Shown here: in pieces, positions 7,592-15,738 of the stretch
Position numbering within the stretch: the first letter of the stretch is position 1
Layout: each line of letters opens with the position of its first letter
From: Dokdonella sp.
GTDB lineage: Bacteria > Pseudomonadota > Gammaproteobacteria > Xanthomonadales > Rhodanobacteraceae
NCBI GenBank assembly: GCA_016712865.1
Contig: JADJQH010000008.1
Coordinates: forward strand, 310,001 to 374,000
Length of the DNA stretch: 64,000 nt
Direction: 5' to 3'
Notes under the pieces: model-generated
What the model saw: only the letters and a program-made list of their open reading frames with translations
Databases searched by the model: none
What the model was told of the DNA's origin: nothing
Position numbers and translations under genes: made by a program

Positions 7592-8995
7592 CTAGCCCAA
7601 GGCATCGTCGCGCGCATGCTCCGTTTGGCATGGACCGGTGGGCAGCTTCATCGCCGTGGTCCAGAAGCGCGCCGACAGCAGGATGGCGGCAACACTCAGA
7701 CCGGCGATGAGACCGATCCACATGCCGCGCGCGCCAAGGCCATGCGGGAAAGCGAGCCAAAGACCCACCGGCATGCCCACGCCCCAATAGGCCAGTCCGG
7801 ACAACAGCATCGGCCAGCGCGTGTCCTTGAGGCCGCGCAGCGCGCCATTGGCAGCCACCTGCATGCCGTCGGAAAGCTGGAAGATGGCGCCCAGGGTCAG
7901 CAGTTGTGCCGCCAGCACGATGACCGCGACATCGGTGGTGTACAGCGAGGCGATGTGTCGCGCGAAGGCGAACATGATGCACGCGGAAACCACCTGCATG
8001 ACCAGGGTCAGCAGCAATCCGGCAGCAGCGGCACGACGCACGTCCTGGCCGGAATTGCGCCCGCGCGCAAAGCCCACGCGCACCGTGGTGGCCAGGGCGA
8101 TACCCAGGGGAACCATGAACACCACCGAGGCCACGTTCATGGCGATCTGGTGACTGGCGATGACATCCGCACCGAGCTTGCCAATGGTCAGGGCAACGGC
8201 CACGAACAGGCCCGCCTCCATCAGCAGGGTGACGGCGATTGGCACGCCGATGCCGAGCAGCTCGACGAGCGCGCGCGGCGAGGGGCGATCAAAGCGGGCA
8301 AACAGATGCAGATCCCGATAGCGTTTGCGGCGGACCACGTACCACGCAAACGACAGGCATTGCACCCACAGCACGATGGCGGTGGCCAGACCGCAGCCGA
8401 ATGCGCCCAGTTGCGGAAAACCGAATGCGCCGTACATCAGCACATAGCCGAGCGGCCCGAGCAGGGCCAGGCCGAGCATGCTGAAGTACATGGTGGGCCG
8501 GGTCAGGCCCATGCCTTCGCTGAGTCCGCGCAGGCAAAAGAACACGGCAAGCGCCGGCGCGCCCCAGGCGATGGCGCGCAGAAAGCGGCTGGCATCCTCA
8601 ACCAGACTGGCATCAACGCCGATCAAGCCAAACAGCAAGGGGCCGAACAGGGCGGTGGTGACTCCGAGCCCGATTCCCAGCGGCAAGGCAAGCCACAAGG
8701 CTTGGCGGAACAGCGGCGCAATGTGCGCATCGCGCCCCGCGCCGTGCAGTTGGGCAACCGACGGTTGCAGGCACATCATCACGCCGATGATGCAGATGAT
8801 CGCCAGGGTCCACACGTTGCTGCCGAGCGCCACCGCGCCCAACGTGTGCGCATTGAGGTGGCCGGCCAGCAGGGTATCGATCAGGTTCATGCCGATCGCC
8901 GACAACTGGCCGAGCACCAGGGGTGCAGCGAGGCGCAGGGTGTCGGCGAGTTCGTGACCCAACCAGCGACGGTGGGCGGATAGAATGGCGTGCAT
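7592..8995 (-). CDS. MATE-family multidrug/Na+ or H+ antiporter
   Basis: A 467-residue integral membrane protein with about twelve hydrophobic segments and MATE features such as LAAPLVLGQLSAIGMNLIDTLLAG in the first helices (residues about 18-41), ASHQIAMNVASVVFMVP and a second half related to the first. NorM-type members export cationic drugs using a sodium or proton gradient. ATG 8995 is chosen because it gives the normal short cytoplasmic N-terminus before helix 1; the frame stays open further upstream but that stretch is not MATE-like. It lies upstream of sppA on the same strand. Confidence 0.92.
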   Translation of the reverse strand: MHAILSAHRRWLGHELADTLRLAAPLVLGQLSAIGMNLIDTLLAGHLNAHTLGAVALGSNVWTLAIICIIGVMMCLQPSVAQLHGAGRDAHIAPLFRQALWLALPLGIGLGVTTALFGPLLFGLIGVDASLVEDASRFLRAIAWGAPALAVFFCLRGLSEGMGLTRPTMYFSMLGLALLGPLGYVLMYGAFGFPQLGAFGCGLATAIVLWVQCLSFAWYVVRRKRYRDLHLFARFDRPSPRALVELLGIGVPIAVTLLMEAGLFVAVALTIGKLGADVIASHQIAMNVASVVFMVPLGIALATTVRVGFARGRNSGQDVRRAAAAGLLLTLVMQVVSACIMFAFARHIASLYTTDVAVIVLAAQLLTLGAIFQLSDGMQVAANGALRGLKDTRWPMLLSGLAYWGVGMPVGLWLAFPHGLGARGMWIGLIAGLSVAAILLSARFWTTAMKLPTGPCQTEHARDDALG

Positions 8996-9104
8996 CAGAG
9001 AGGGGTCCGGCGGCGGGCGATTATACGGTCTGCGCGCCGTGGCATCGGCTGATCGACAGAGACATCCACACCCACATCCGGATTGAAGCGAAGGAGTACA
9101 GCGC

Positions 9105-10091
9105 ATGCGGGTCATGCTGACCGGAGCCAGCGGATTTCTCGGCGGGCATGTGCTCGAACGCCTGCTTGCGGAATCCGTCCAGGTCGCGGCGCTGGTGCGC
9201 GACCCGCAAGCTGCAGCGGATTTGCAGGCGCGCGGCGTGGAGCTGGTGGCCGGTTGCATCGAAGATCCGCTGGCGCTGATGGCGGCCCTGGCCACGCCCA
9301 CCGATTGCGTGTTCCATGTGGCCGCCGACACCAGCACCTGGCGCGGCCATGAGGCGCGGCAGAACCGCACCAACATCGACGGCACGCGCAACCTGATCGC
9401 GGCAGCGAAGGCGGCGGGCGTGCGACGCCTGGTGCATACCTCGTCGGTTTCCGCGTTCGGCCAGCAGGAAAACGTGCTCGACGAACATTCGCCCCGTCTT
9501 GGCAAGCAATCCTGGATCAACTACGAACGCACCAAGGCCATCGCGGAGGAACTGGTGCTGGAGGCCGATGCGCGCGGCGACATCGAAGCCGTCGTGCTCA
9601 ATCCGGCGCATATCCTCGGCCCGGGTGATACCCGCAACTGGGCACGCATGTTCATCCTGCTTGAGCAGGGCAAGCTGCCGGGTGCGCCGCCGGGATCGGG
9701 CACATTTGCCGATGTGCGGGAAATCGCCAAGGCTGAACTGGCGGCGTGGCGCCTGCCGCATCATGGCGAGCAGTACCTGCTCGGTGGCGAACACGCCAGT
9801 TTTCTCGAACTCATCCAGTGCATCGCCAAAGAGCTGGACTGCAAGGCGCCAAGCCGTGCACTGCCGGCGGGTTTCCTGCGCGGCTACGCGCGCGTGCTCG
9901 ATGCCTTGAGCCGCGTCACTGGCGGTGAACCCCGGCTGACACCGCAATCGGTATCGTTCACCTGCTATCACCTGCGCGTGGACTCGACCAAGGCCATGCG
10001 CGAGTTGGGCTACCAGCTCACCCCGTTGCGCACGCTGGTGCATGACACCTGCGCCTGGTTGCGCACACAGGGCCTTCTGGAAAAATCATGA
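9105..10091 (+). CDS. NAD(P)-dependent epimerase/dehydratase (extended SDR)
   Basis: A 328-residue extended short-chain dehydrogenase. The N-terminal Rossmann motif is TGASGFLGGHVL (residues 5-16); the catalytic region has HTSSVSAFG and Tyr-x-x-x-Lys in YERTKAIAEE. The sequence resembles dihydroflavonol 4-reductase-like bacterial SDRs, which act on small oxidised substrates rather than nucleotide sugars. ATG 9105 follows a good ribosome site (gaaggag, 9 bases ahead). Its stop overlaps the start of the DUF3667 gene (ATGA), so the two are translationally coupled. Substrate unknown. Confidence 0.88.
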   Translation: MRVMLTGASGFLGGHVLERLLAESVQVAALVRDPQAAADLQARGVELVAGCIEDPLALMAALATPTDCVFHVAADTSTWRGHEARQNRTNIDGTRNLIAAAKAAGVRRLVHTSSVSAFGQQENVLDEHSPRLGKQSWINYERTKAIAEELVLEADARGDIEAVVLNPAHILGPGDTRNWARMFILLEQGKLPGAPPGSGTFADVREIAKAELAAWRLPHHGEQYLLGGEHASFLELIQCIAKELDCKAPSRALPAGFLRGYARVLDALSRVTGGEPRLTPQSVSFTCYHLRVDSTKAMRELGYQLTPLRTLVHDTCAWLRTQGLLEKS

Positions 10092-11302
10092 ACAACGCAA
10101 TCGACATTCCGGACAAGCCACCACCGCCACCTGCACCCGTGCCGGTGACGGAAGACGCGCAGTTCACCGCAACGGCCGATCAGCCGCTGCGCACTTGCCC
10201 CAATTGCGGCGCGCCGGCACACGGGCCGTACTGCTATGCCTGCGGACAATCCGAAAAAGGCATGATCCGGCACTTGTCCGAGGTCCTGTCGGACCTGGCC
10301 GACATCGTCTTCAATGTCGACTCGCGCATCTTCCGCTCGCTGGGCGATCTCTATTTCCGCCCCGGTTACCTGACCACCGAATACCTGGCCGGACGCCGCG
10401 CACGCTATGTGACGCCATTCCGCCTGTTCTTTTTCCTGTCGATCATTGCGTTCTTTGCCATCCAGATGGCCTTGCCGCAGATCAGCAGCAACGACTTCCA
10501 GTTTGGCGAGTTCGACGCGATCAACCAGGCGAAAACAGTTGACGCGGTCAAGAGCGAACTGGAAAAAGCACGTGCCGTGCTTGCGGCGGGCCCGGAAAGC
10601 ACGGGCGAGAAAGTCAAGCTTGCATTGGAGCGGGCCAGCGAGCGTGCGGATGAGCGCATCCTCGAGTTGAACGAACATGCCAAGCGCGTGGCCGATGCCA
10701 CCGCCGCCGGCTTGCCTGCACCCAAGCTTGAAGCCAATTCCGGCGTTTTCATCACCGATGGCAAGGCCTGGGATCCGCAAGCCGATCCGGTGGCGATTGC
10801 CTGGTTGCCCGCAGGCATGAATGCATGGCTGACACGCACCGCCGTGCACATGCGCGACAACCTGGAAAGCGTGAAGAAGGATCCGCAGCGCCTGTTGACG
10901 GGCTGGATCAGCGTATTGCCGCAGACCTTGTTCGTGGTGATGCCGCTGTTTGCGGTGCTGCTCAAGTTTTTCTACATCTTCAAGCGCCGCCTGTACATGG
11001 AACACCTGCTGGTTGCGCTGCACAGCCACTCGTTCATCTTCATGTCCATCCTGGTCCTGCTGCTGCTGGCCTGGCTGGCTGACCTCGCGGCCTCGATTGG
11101 CTGGCTGGTGGACGTGATCGGTGTGCTCAGCGCGCTCGCCTGGATATGGCTGTTCCTGTACCTGCTGGTGATGCAGAAACGGGTGTACCGCCAGGGCTGG
11201 TTCATGACCGTGCTCAAGTACTGCGTGATCGGCTACTGCTACGTGATCTTCCTTGCCTTTGCCCTGGCCATGTCGGCCCTGGCCAGCCTGGCATTCACCT
11301 GA
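10088..11302 (+). CDS. DUF3667 zinc-ribbon membrane protein
   Basis: A 404-residue protein. After a proline-rich N-terminus a zinc ribbon (CPNC, 8 residues, CYAC) lies at residues about 38-53. The DUF3667 hallmark region follows (DLYFRPGYLTTEYLAGRRARYVTPFRLF), running straight into the first transmembrane segment (LFFFLSIIAFFAIQMAL). A long soluble, probably helical loop (residues about 140-250) precedes three or four C-terminal transmembrane segments. The family function is not known. The ATGA overlap couples it to the upstream SDR. A 72-bp piece of its 3' part (11148-11219) is repeated at 12303-12374. Confidence 0.85.
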   Translation: MNNAIDIPDKPPPPPAPVPVTEDAQFTATADQPLRTCPNCGAPAHGPYCYACGQSEKGMIRHLSEVLSDLADIVFNVDSRIFRSLGDLYFRPGYLTTEYLAGRRARYVTPFRLFFFLSIIAFFAIQMALPQISSNDFQFGEFDAINQAKTVDAVKSELEKARAVLAAGPESTGEKVKLALERASERADERILELNEHAKRVADATAAGLPAPKLEANSGVFITDGKAWDPQADPVAIAWLPAGMNAWLTRTAVHMRDNLESVKKDPQRLLTGWISVLPQTLFVVMPLFAVLLKFFYIFKRRLYMEHLLVALHSHSFIFMSILVLLLLAWLADLAASIGWLVDVIGVLSALAWIWLFLYLLVMQKRVYRQGWFMTVLKYCVIGYCYVIFLAFALAMSALASLAFT

Positions 11303-11338
11303 GCCCCGGCGTGGGATTTCGCAGCCGTTTGCCGTGGA

Positions 11339-11468
11339 AGCGGAGCAAGCTCCGCTCTACGAGGGGGATGCGGCTTTTGTAGAGCCGACCTTGGTCGGCT
11401 TTGGGCAAGCGGAAACTTTGGTGCAACAGAGCTGGCTCTGGCTTTTGTAGAGCCGACTTTGGTCGGCT
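11339..11468. repeat. Three GTAG-headed REP-like palindromes
   Basis: An inverted copy (agcggagcaagctccgctc then TAC, 11339-11360) and two forward copies (gtagagccgac-c/t-ttggtcggct at 11379-11400 and 11447-11468) lie downstream of the DUF3667 gene. They share the GTAG head with the array at 738-1022 but have a different loop (ttggt instead of gcttgc), so they are a second subtype. They make up the first half of the 496-bp non-coding gap before hicBA. Confidence 0.8.
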
Positions 11469-11472
11469 TTGG

Positions 11473-11642
11473 GCTAGGAGCCTGCGCGGCAGAAGCCATC
11501 CGGCTGCAACGTCGCTGCCATCGATTGATTGAATCAATCGTCAGGCTTGCATAGTGCCCGCTATGCGCACCTTCCGATTGATCCACTGAATCGCGTCAGC
11601 GTCGTTTCGCTTCGAATTCATTCTGCCGCGCAGGCTCCTAGC
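11473..11642. mobile_element. MITE-like element with 22-bp perfect terminal inverted repeats
   Basis: Arms at 11473-11494 and 11621-11642 are exact reverse complements (outer end gctaggagcctgcgcggcag). The 126-bp interior has no coding potential but contains smaller palindromes (gattgattgaatcaatc and gcatagtgcccgctatgc). Size, perfect ends and non-coding interior are those of a miniature inverted-repeat element or a long structured-RNA repeat. No clear target-site duplication is visible next to the arms. It sits directly between the REP cluster and the hicBA pair. Confidence 0.7.
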
Positions 11643-11798
11643 GGAACCCGACGACTCCCGGCAGGTTTGGAACCCGGTTCAGCAGCGCAACAAAATAAAG
11701 CCCACTCTGCCCGCTGTTCGCGGAATCTGGCGATCATGTCGCAAATGCACGTACCATCAGCACGTGCCATCCAGGTTCAGGTCCAAAGGATGCTTGCC

Positions 11799-12005
11799 AT
11801 GAGTGAAATCGTGTTCCTGGTGGAAGATGCGGCGGAAGGTGGTGTGATCGCTCGCGCGCTCGGCCATTCCATCTTTGCCGAAGCCGACAGTTACGATGAA
11901 CTCCGCGACCAAGTGCGAGACGCCGTGCACTGCCATTTCGACGATGGTGAGCGACCGAGCTTGATACGACTGCACTACGTCAAGGATGAAGTCCTGGCCG
12001 CATGA
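11799..12005 (+). CDS. hicB: HicB-like antitoxin
   Basis: A 68-residue protein (MSEIVFLVEDAAEGG...ARALGHSIFAEADSYDELRDQVRDAV) with the partly degraded RNase-H fold typical of HicB antitoxins; it would bind and neutralise the HicA toxin. It is short and has no separate DNA-binding tail, so autoregulation by this chain alone is uncertain. ATG 11799 is chosen because aaagga precedes it by 8 bases; longer in-frame starts run back into the MITE-like element. The stop overlaps hicA by four bases (ATGA). Here the antitoxin comes first, the reverse of E. coli hicAB. Confidence 0.8.
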   Translation: MSEIVFLVEDAAEGGVIARALGHSIFAEADSYDELRDQVRDAVHCHFDDGERPSLIRLHYVKDEVLAA

Positions 12006-12238
12006 AGCTTCCAAGAGACATGGATGCCGCAACGTTGATAAAGGCGTTGACGCAACTCGGATATCAACCCGTGCGACAGACTGGAAGTCATATCCGGCTG
12101 GAGTGCAATAACCCCAAGCATTCAATAACAATCCCCAACCATCGCCCATTGCGTGTCGGCACACTTGCCGCAATTGTTTCGGAAATTGCCACGCACCAAA
12201 AGATCGAACGAGAGGCGTTGGTGCGGCTACTCTCTTGA
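12002..12238 (+). CDS. hicA: HicA-like mRNA interferase toxin
   Basis: A 78-residue protein with the HicA (YcfA) double-stranded-RNA-binding-like fold. The catalytic His is at residue 30 in RQTGSHIRLE, and the C-terminal region (IPNHRPLRVGTLAAIVSEI) is characteristic. HicA toxins cleave mRNA and tmRNA when free of HicB. The gene begins within the hicB stop codon, the usual coupling of this module. The pair is flanked by a MITE-like element upstream and a duplicated gene fragment downstream, so the module looks recently inserted or shuffled. Confidence 0.9.
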   Translation: MKLPRDMDAATLIKALTQLGYQPVRQTGSHIRLECNNPKHSITIPNHRPLRVGTLAAIVSEIATHQKIEREALVRLLS

Positions 12239-12254
12239 TGGTGATGAGTGGGAA

Positions 12255-12276
12255 GCCTGGAAACGGTTTTCCAGGC
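12255..12276 (+). terminator. Hairpin downstream of hicBA
   Basis: A 9-bp perfect stem (gcctggaaa / tttccaggc) with a four-base loop (cggt) starts 17 bases after the hicA stop. No T-run follows, so it is terminator-like or mRNA-stabilising rather than a clear intrinsic terminator. Confidence 0.45.
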
Positions 12277-12302
12277 GAGGTTCGCACGCTGCGTCTGAAA
12301 CC

Positions 12303-12374
12303 GGCTGTTCCTGTACTTGCTGGTGATGCAGAAACGGGTGTACCGCCAGGGCTGGTTCATGACCGTGCTGAAGT
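12303..12374 (+). pseudogene. Duplicated 72-bp fragment of the DUF3667 gene
   Basis: This stretch matches 11148-11219 inside the DUF3667 gene at 70 of 72 bases (differences at the bases equivalent to 11162 and 11215). It has no start codon and the match ends abruptly at both sides. The near-identity implies a recent duplication or repeated conversion. The REPs, MITE-like element and hicBA lie between the two copies. Confidence 0.85.
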
Positions 12375-12376
12375 GT

Positions 12377-12636
12377 GACGTCGGCTCCGCAGCGTGGCTG
12401 CTTGAGCCGACCTACGCTTCTACAGATCACAGGCCGGATCCGAGTTTGCATCCACACCTGTAGGTCGGCTCAAGGCCAAAGGCCGGAGCCGAAGTGGGTG
12501 GCGTGCGTGTGCGACGTCGGCTCCGCAGCGTGGCTGCTTGAGCCGACCTACGCTTCTACAGATCACAGGCCGGATCCGAGTTTGCATGCACACCTGTAGG
12601 TCAGCTCAAGGCCAAAGGCCGGAGCCGACGTGGGTG
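12377..12636. repeat. Tandem pair of 136-bp hairpin-forming repeats
   Basis: Two direct copies (12377-12512 and 12513-about 12636) differ at only a few bases. Each copy folds back on itself: gacgtcggctcc pairs with ggagccgacgt and tgagccgacctac with gtaggtcggctca, around a central non-palindromic stretch (cttctacagatcacaggc). The stem contains the same gagccgac core as the REP palindromes, so this looks like a longer relative of them. Together with the remaining plain sequence to 12886, it fills the 850-bp gap between hicA and priA. Confidence 0.8.
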
Positions 12637-12886
12637 CTGTGGACATGAGGAAAGCTGCTGCTGCCCGCCAGGCTTGGAATCCGAGTTTCCTGCGCCCTGT
12701 CAAGAGGGTTTTGCACAGACCCTTGAGGATTCAAGCGGCTGCGGGCCCTTTCCCTTGCGGGCCGTGCGGGAGCGCTTTGTATACTCGTAACACGTTGAAA
12801 TGCTTGGGTTTAACGGGATTGGTCAATATTTCACCAAGATGACCGGGAGCGCATGACAGCGGGCTGGGCCAGCGCAATTGAAGCGC

Positions 12887-12922
12887 TCATCCACATACTT
12901 ATCCACAGAGGTTGTGGATAAG
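12887..12922. promoter_or_regulatory. DnaA-box cluster upstream of priA
   Basis: Two perfect consensus DnaA boxes face each other: TTATCCACA at 12899-12907 and TGTGGATAA at 12913-12921, inside the palindrome cttatccaca-gaggt-tgtggataag. A third box with one mismatch (TCATCCACA) is at 12887-12895, in phase about 12 bp away. They lie 170-200 bp upstream of the priA start. Binding of DnaA here is inferred from the consensus; a role in priA control or in titrating DnaA is possible. Confidence 0.6.
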
Positions 12923-13090
12923 GGAAAATCCACCGCACGACCAACGACTTGCCTGTCTATTCTCCGATCCAGGTGAGAAAGTGCGCGCAAGTGGGCGTGG
13001 TTCGTTTCCACGGCACGCCGCTGCCGGAATGCGAACCGGCCGCAGCAGTCGCGGGTACACTCGACGCTCGCCCGATTCGACATTTCCTGC

Positions 13091-15274
13091 ATGCCACGCC
13101 TTGTCCGTGTGGCGGTTCCGGTTCCGCTGACCCGCCTGTTCGACTACGTGCTCGATGACTCGCTGCCCGCGCCGCAGGTGGGTTGTCGCGTGCGGGTGCC
13201 GTTTGCCCGGCGCGAAGTCACCGGTGTGGTGCTGGAGCTGCCGACGACGAGCGACATGCCTGCCGAGCAGTTGAAACCGCTGGTCGCGGTGCTTGATGAA
13301 GCGCCGCTGCTGGATCCTGACCTCATGGCCAACCTGATGTGGGCGGCGCGCTATTACCAACATCCGCCGGGCGAGGTTTTCGAAGCCGCCTTGCCGGTCA
13401 TTTTGCGGCGCGCTGCGGTGTTGCCGGAATCCGGCACGGCAGCCTTGCGCCTGACCGATGCGGGCATCGCGGCCATGGCGCAAGCGGCTGCTCGCATCGG
13501 CAAGCTGGGCAAGCAATTGCTGGAGACATTGGCAGCAGGGCCCACGTCGGTGACCGCACTGGAAGATCGGCATGCGGGCTGGCGTGCCGCTGCGCGACGC
13601 CTGAAAGCGCGTGGACTGGTCGAAGACTGCCGCCTCGGCGCCATCCAGCCAACCGCCCGAATAGTCGCACCCAAGCTCAATGCGGATCAGCAAGCTGCTG
13701 TGGATGCGGTCAGTACCGCGCTCGGCAGCTTCGCGCCCTTCCTGCTCGATGGCGTGACTGGCAGCGGCAAGACCGAAGTCTATCTGGCCCTGATTGCCGC
13801 CACCGTTGCTGCTGGACGCCAGGCGCTGGTGCTGGTTCCGGAAATCTCGCTGACCCCGCAAGCCACGCGACGCTTCCGCGAGCGGCTTGGTTTCGATATC
13901 GCCATCCTGCATTCCGGCCTTTCCGAGACCGAACGCGCCAAGGCCTGGCTTGCCGCCGCCCGTGGCGAAGCGCGCGTCATCCTCGGTACGCGCTCGGCGG
14001 TGTTCGTGCCGATGCCGAATGCCGGCTTGATCGTGGTGGATGAAGAACACGATGCCTCGTTCAAGCAGCAGGATGGCTTTCGCTACCACGCCCGCGATTT
14101 CGCCCTGGTCCGCGCGCGCAGCCTGGGCATTCCGGTCGTACTGGGTTCGGCCACGCCGTCGCTGGAAAGCCTGGTCAATGCCGAGGCCGGCCGCTACCGC
14201 CTGTTGCGCCTGCCGCAGCGCGCAGGTGTCGCGCAACCGCCCTCGCTGCACGTGATGGATGTGCGCAAGAAGCGGCTCGAACACGGCTTGGCCTTGATCA
14301 CCCTGGATCGCATTTCGGAGGTGCTCGCGCGCGGTGAGCAGGTGCTGGTATTCCGCAATCGACGCGGCTACGCACCGGTGCTGATCTGCCAGGCCTGCGG
14401 CTGGAGTGCGCAATGCTCGCGCTGTGATCGGCCGATGACCCTGCATCGCGGCGCGGCTCGCCTGCGCTGCCATCACTGTGCCGCCGAGCAACGCGTTCCG
14501 GCGGCGTGTCCGCAGTGCACGATGAGCACCCTGGCGCCGCAGGGACAGGGCACCGAACGGATTGAGGAAACCCTGCGCGAACGCTTTGCCGACATTCCCA
14601 TCCTGCGCGTGGATCGCGACTCGACGCGCAATCGTTCCAGCCGCGATGCGGTCTTCGAACAGTTGCATGGCGATGGCGCGCGCATCCTGGTGGGCACGCA
14701 GATGCTGGCCAAGGGCCACGACCTGCCGGGTCTCACCCTGGTCGTGGTGGTGGGCGTGGACGAAGGTTTGCACAGCATCGACTTCCGCGCTGGCGAACGC
14801 CTGGGCCAGTTGATCGTGCAAGTGGCGGGACGGGCCGGGCGCGCGGATCGCGCCGGATCGGTGATCCTGCAAACCCATCATCCGGATCATCCCCTGTTGC
14901 GCGCGCTCATCGAAGGCGGCTACCCCGCGCTTGCGCGAGGCCTGATGACGGAGCGTCGCGCCGCCGCCTTGCCGCCGTTTGCGCACCTGGCCCTGCTGCG
15001 CTGCGAAGCGAAAACGATGGCCGAGGTCACCGCGTTTCTTGAACAGGCCATCGAACAAGCCGGCAATCCAGCCAACGGTCTCGCCCTGCACGGGCCCTTG
15101 CCCGCACCCATGCCGCGCCGCGCCGGCTACCAGCGCGCGCAGGTCTTGATCGAGGCAAGTCAGCGCAAGCGCATGCAGGCCTTCCTGCCCGAATGGCTCG
15201 CGCGCGTGCGCGAGCTGCCCGCCGCCCGCAAACTGCGCTGGTCCATCGACGTCGATCCGGTCGAAATGGGCTGA
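13091..15274 (+). CDS. priA: Primosomal protein N' (replication restart helicase PriA)
   Basis: A 727-residue 3'-5' DNA helicase that recognises stalled forks and reloads DnaB through PriB/DnaT. In order: the 3'-end-binding N-terminal domain (residues about 5-100), a winged-helix region, helicase motif I GVTGSGKT (221-228), motif II DEEH (317-320), and the zinc-binding insert with eight cysteines (C433, C436, C442, C445, C460, C463, C473, C476). The C-terminal helicase lobe (IVQVAGRAGRADRAG) and domain follow. Length and motif order are normal. ATG 13091 gives the family N-terminus PRLVRVAVPVPL. Perfect DnaA boxes lie upstream. Confidence 0.98.
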   Translation: MPRLVRVAVPVPLTRLFDYVLDDSLPAPQVGCRVRVPFARREVTGVVLELPTTSDMPAEQLKPLVAVLDEAPLLDPDLMANLMWAARYYQHPPGEVFEAALPVILRRAAVLPESGTAALRLTDAGIAAMAQAAARIGKLGKQLLETLAAGPTSVTALEDRHAGWRAAARRLKARGLVEDCRLGAIQPTARIVAPKLNADQQAAVDAVSTALGSFAPFLLDGVTGSGKTEVYLALIAATVAAGRQALVLVPEISLTPQATRRFRERLGFDIAILHSGLSETERAKAWLAAARGEARVILGTRSAVFVPMPNAGLIVVDEEHDASFKQQDGFRYHARDFALVRARSLGIPVVLGSATPSLESLVNAEAGRYRLLRLPQRAGVAQPPSLHVMDVRKKRLEHGLALITLDRISEVLARGEQVLVFRNRRGYAPVLICQACGWSAQCSRCDRPMTLHRGAARLRCHHCAAEQRVPAACPQCTMSTLAPQGQGTERIEETLRERFADIPILRVDRDSTRNRSSRDAVFEQLHGDGARILVGTQMLAKGHDLPGLTLVVVVGVDEGLHSIDFRAGERLGQLIVQVAGRAGRADRAGSVILQTHHPDHPLLRALIEGGYPALARGLMTERRAAALPPFAHLALLRCEAKTMAEVTAFLEQAIEQAGNPANGLALHGPLPAPMPRRAGYQRAQVLIEASQRKRMQAFLPEWLARVRELPAARKLRWSIDVDPVEMG

Positions 15275-15438
15275 GGCTTCACGTACCCGCAGCGTTGCGT
15301 CATCGTGGCGGACCGGCTCCTGGCTCGCACTATTCACGCACGTCGCAGGAAAACGCCTGAAGCCGTGATGCAACCATGCGCGCCCGTTTTCAAGGCATCA
15401 ACATGGCGCTTGCCTGCGTTCACGAGCCGTAACTGCTA

Positions 15439-15601
15439 TAGGAGACCCTTCAGGGTCGATCGGACATGCCGAAAGCTTCGCGCCGAAAAAGGACGAGCGC
15501 CTAAAGCCTGTCCTGAGCCCGACGAAGGGGCGTTTATCCCCTCTTGGGGGGCTCCTGCATAAGCCCAAAGCCCTGTAGGAGACCCTTCAGGGTCGATCGG
15601 A
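15439..15601. repeat. Two copies of a 26-bp repeat in the priA-M20 gap
   Basis: Identical copies of taggagacccttcagggtcg, extended by atcgga, lie at 15439-15464 and 15576-15601. Each contains a small inverted repeat (gaccct-tc-agggtc). They are the only structure I see in the 464-bp gap 15275-15738, apart from a short ccccttcgtcggg-like stretch between them. Confidence 0.7.
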
Positions 15602-15738
15602 GACGCCGCAATGCATCATCCTGAAGGAAAGATCCTTCGCGATTATCCCTACAGGCTCATGAACAATGCGGTTTGGGTTGAGTTTGCAGATACAACCAAA
15701 GTACAAACGCATGCATCCATGGTGAGGGCGCATTGCCA

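Noticed and set aside
12770..12820. dif-like recombination site
   Set aside because: The stretch gcgctttgtatactcgtaacacg resembles only the centre of a dif site; the XerC/XerD arms do not match.
12899..15373. Long open frames opposite priA, M20 and other genes
   Set aside because: They are antisense shadows of high-GC coding sequence, rich in Arg/His/Ala with no domain or ribosome site.
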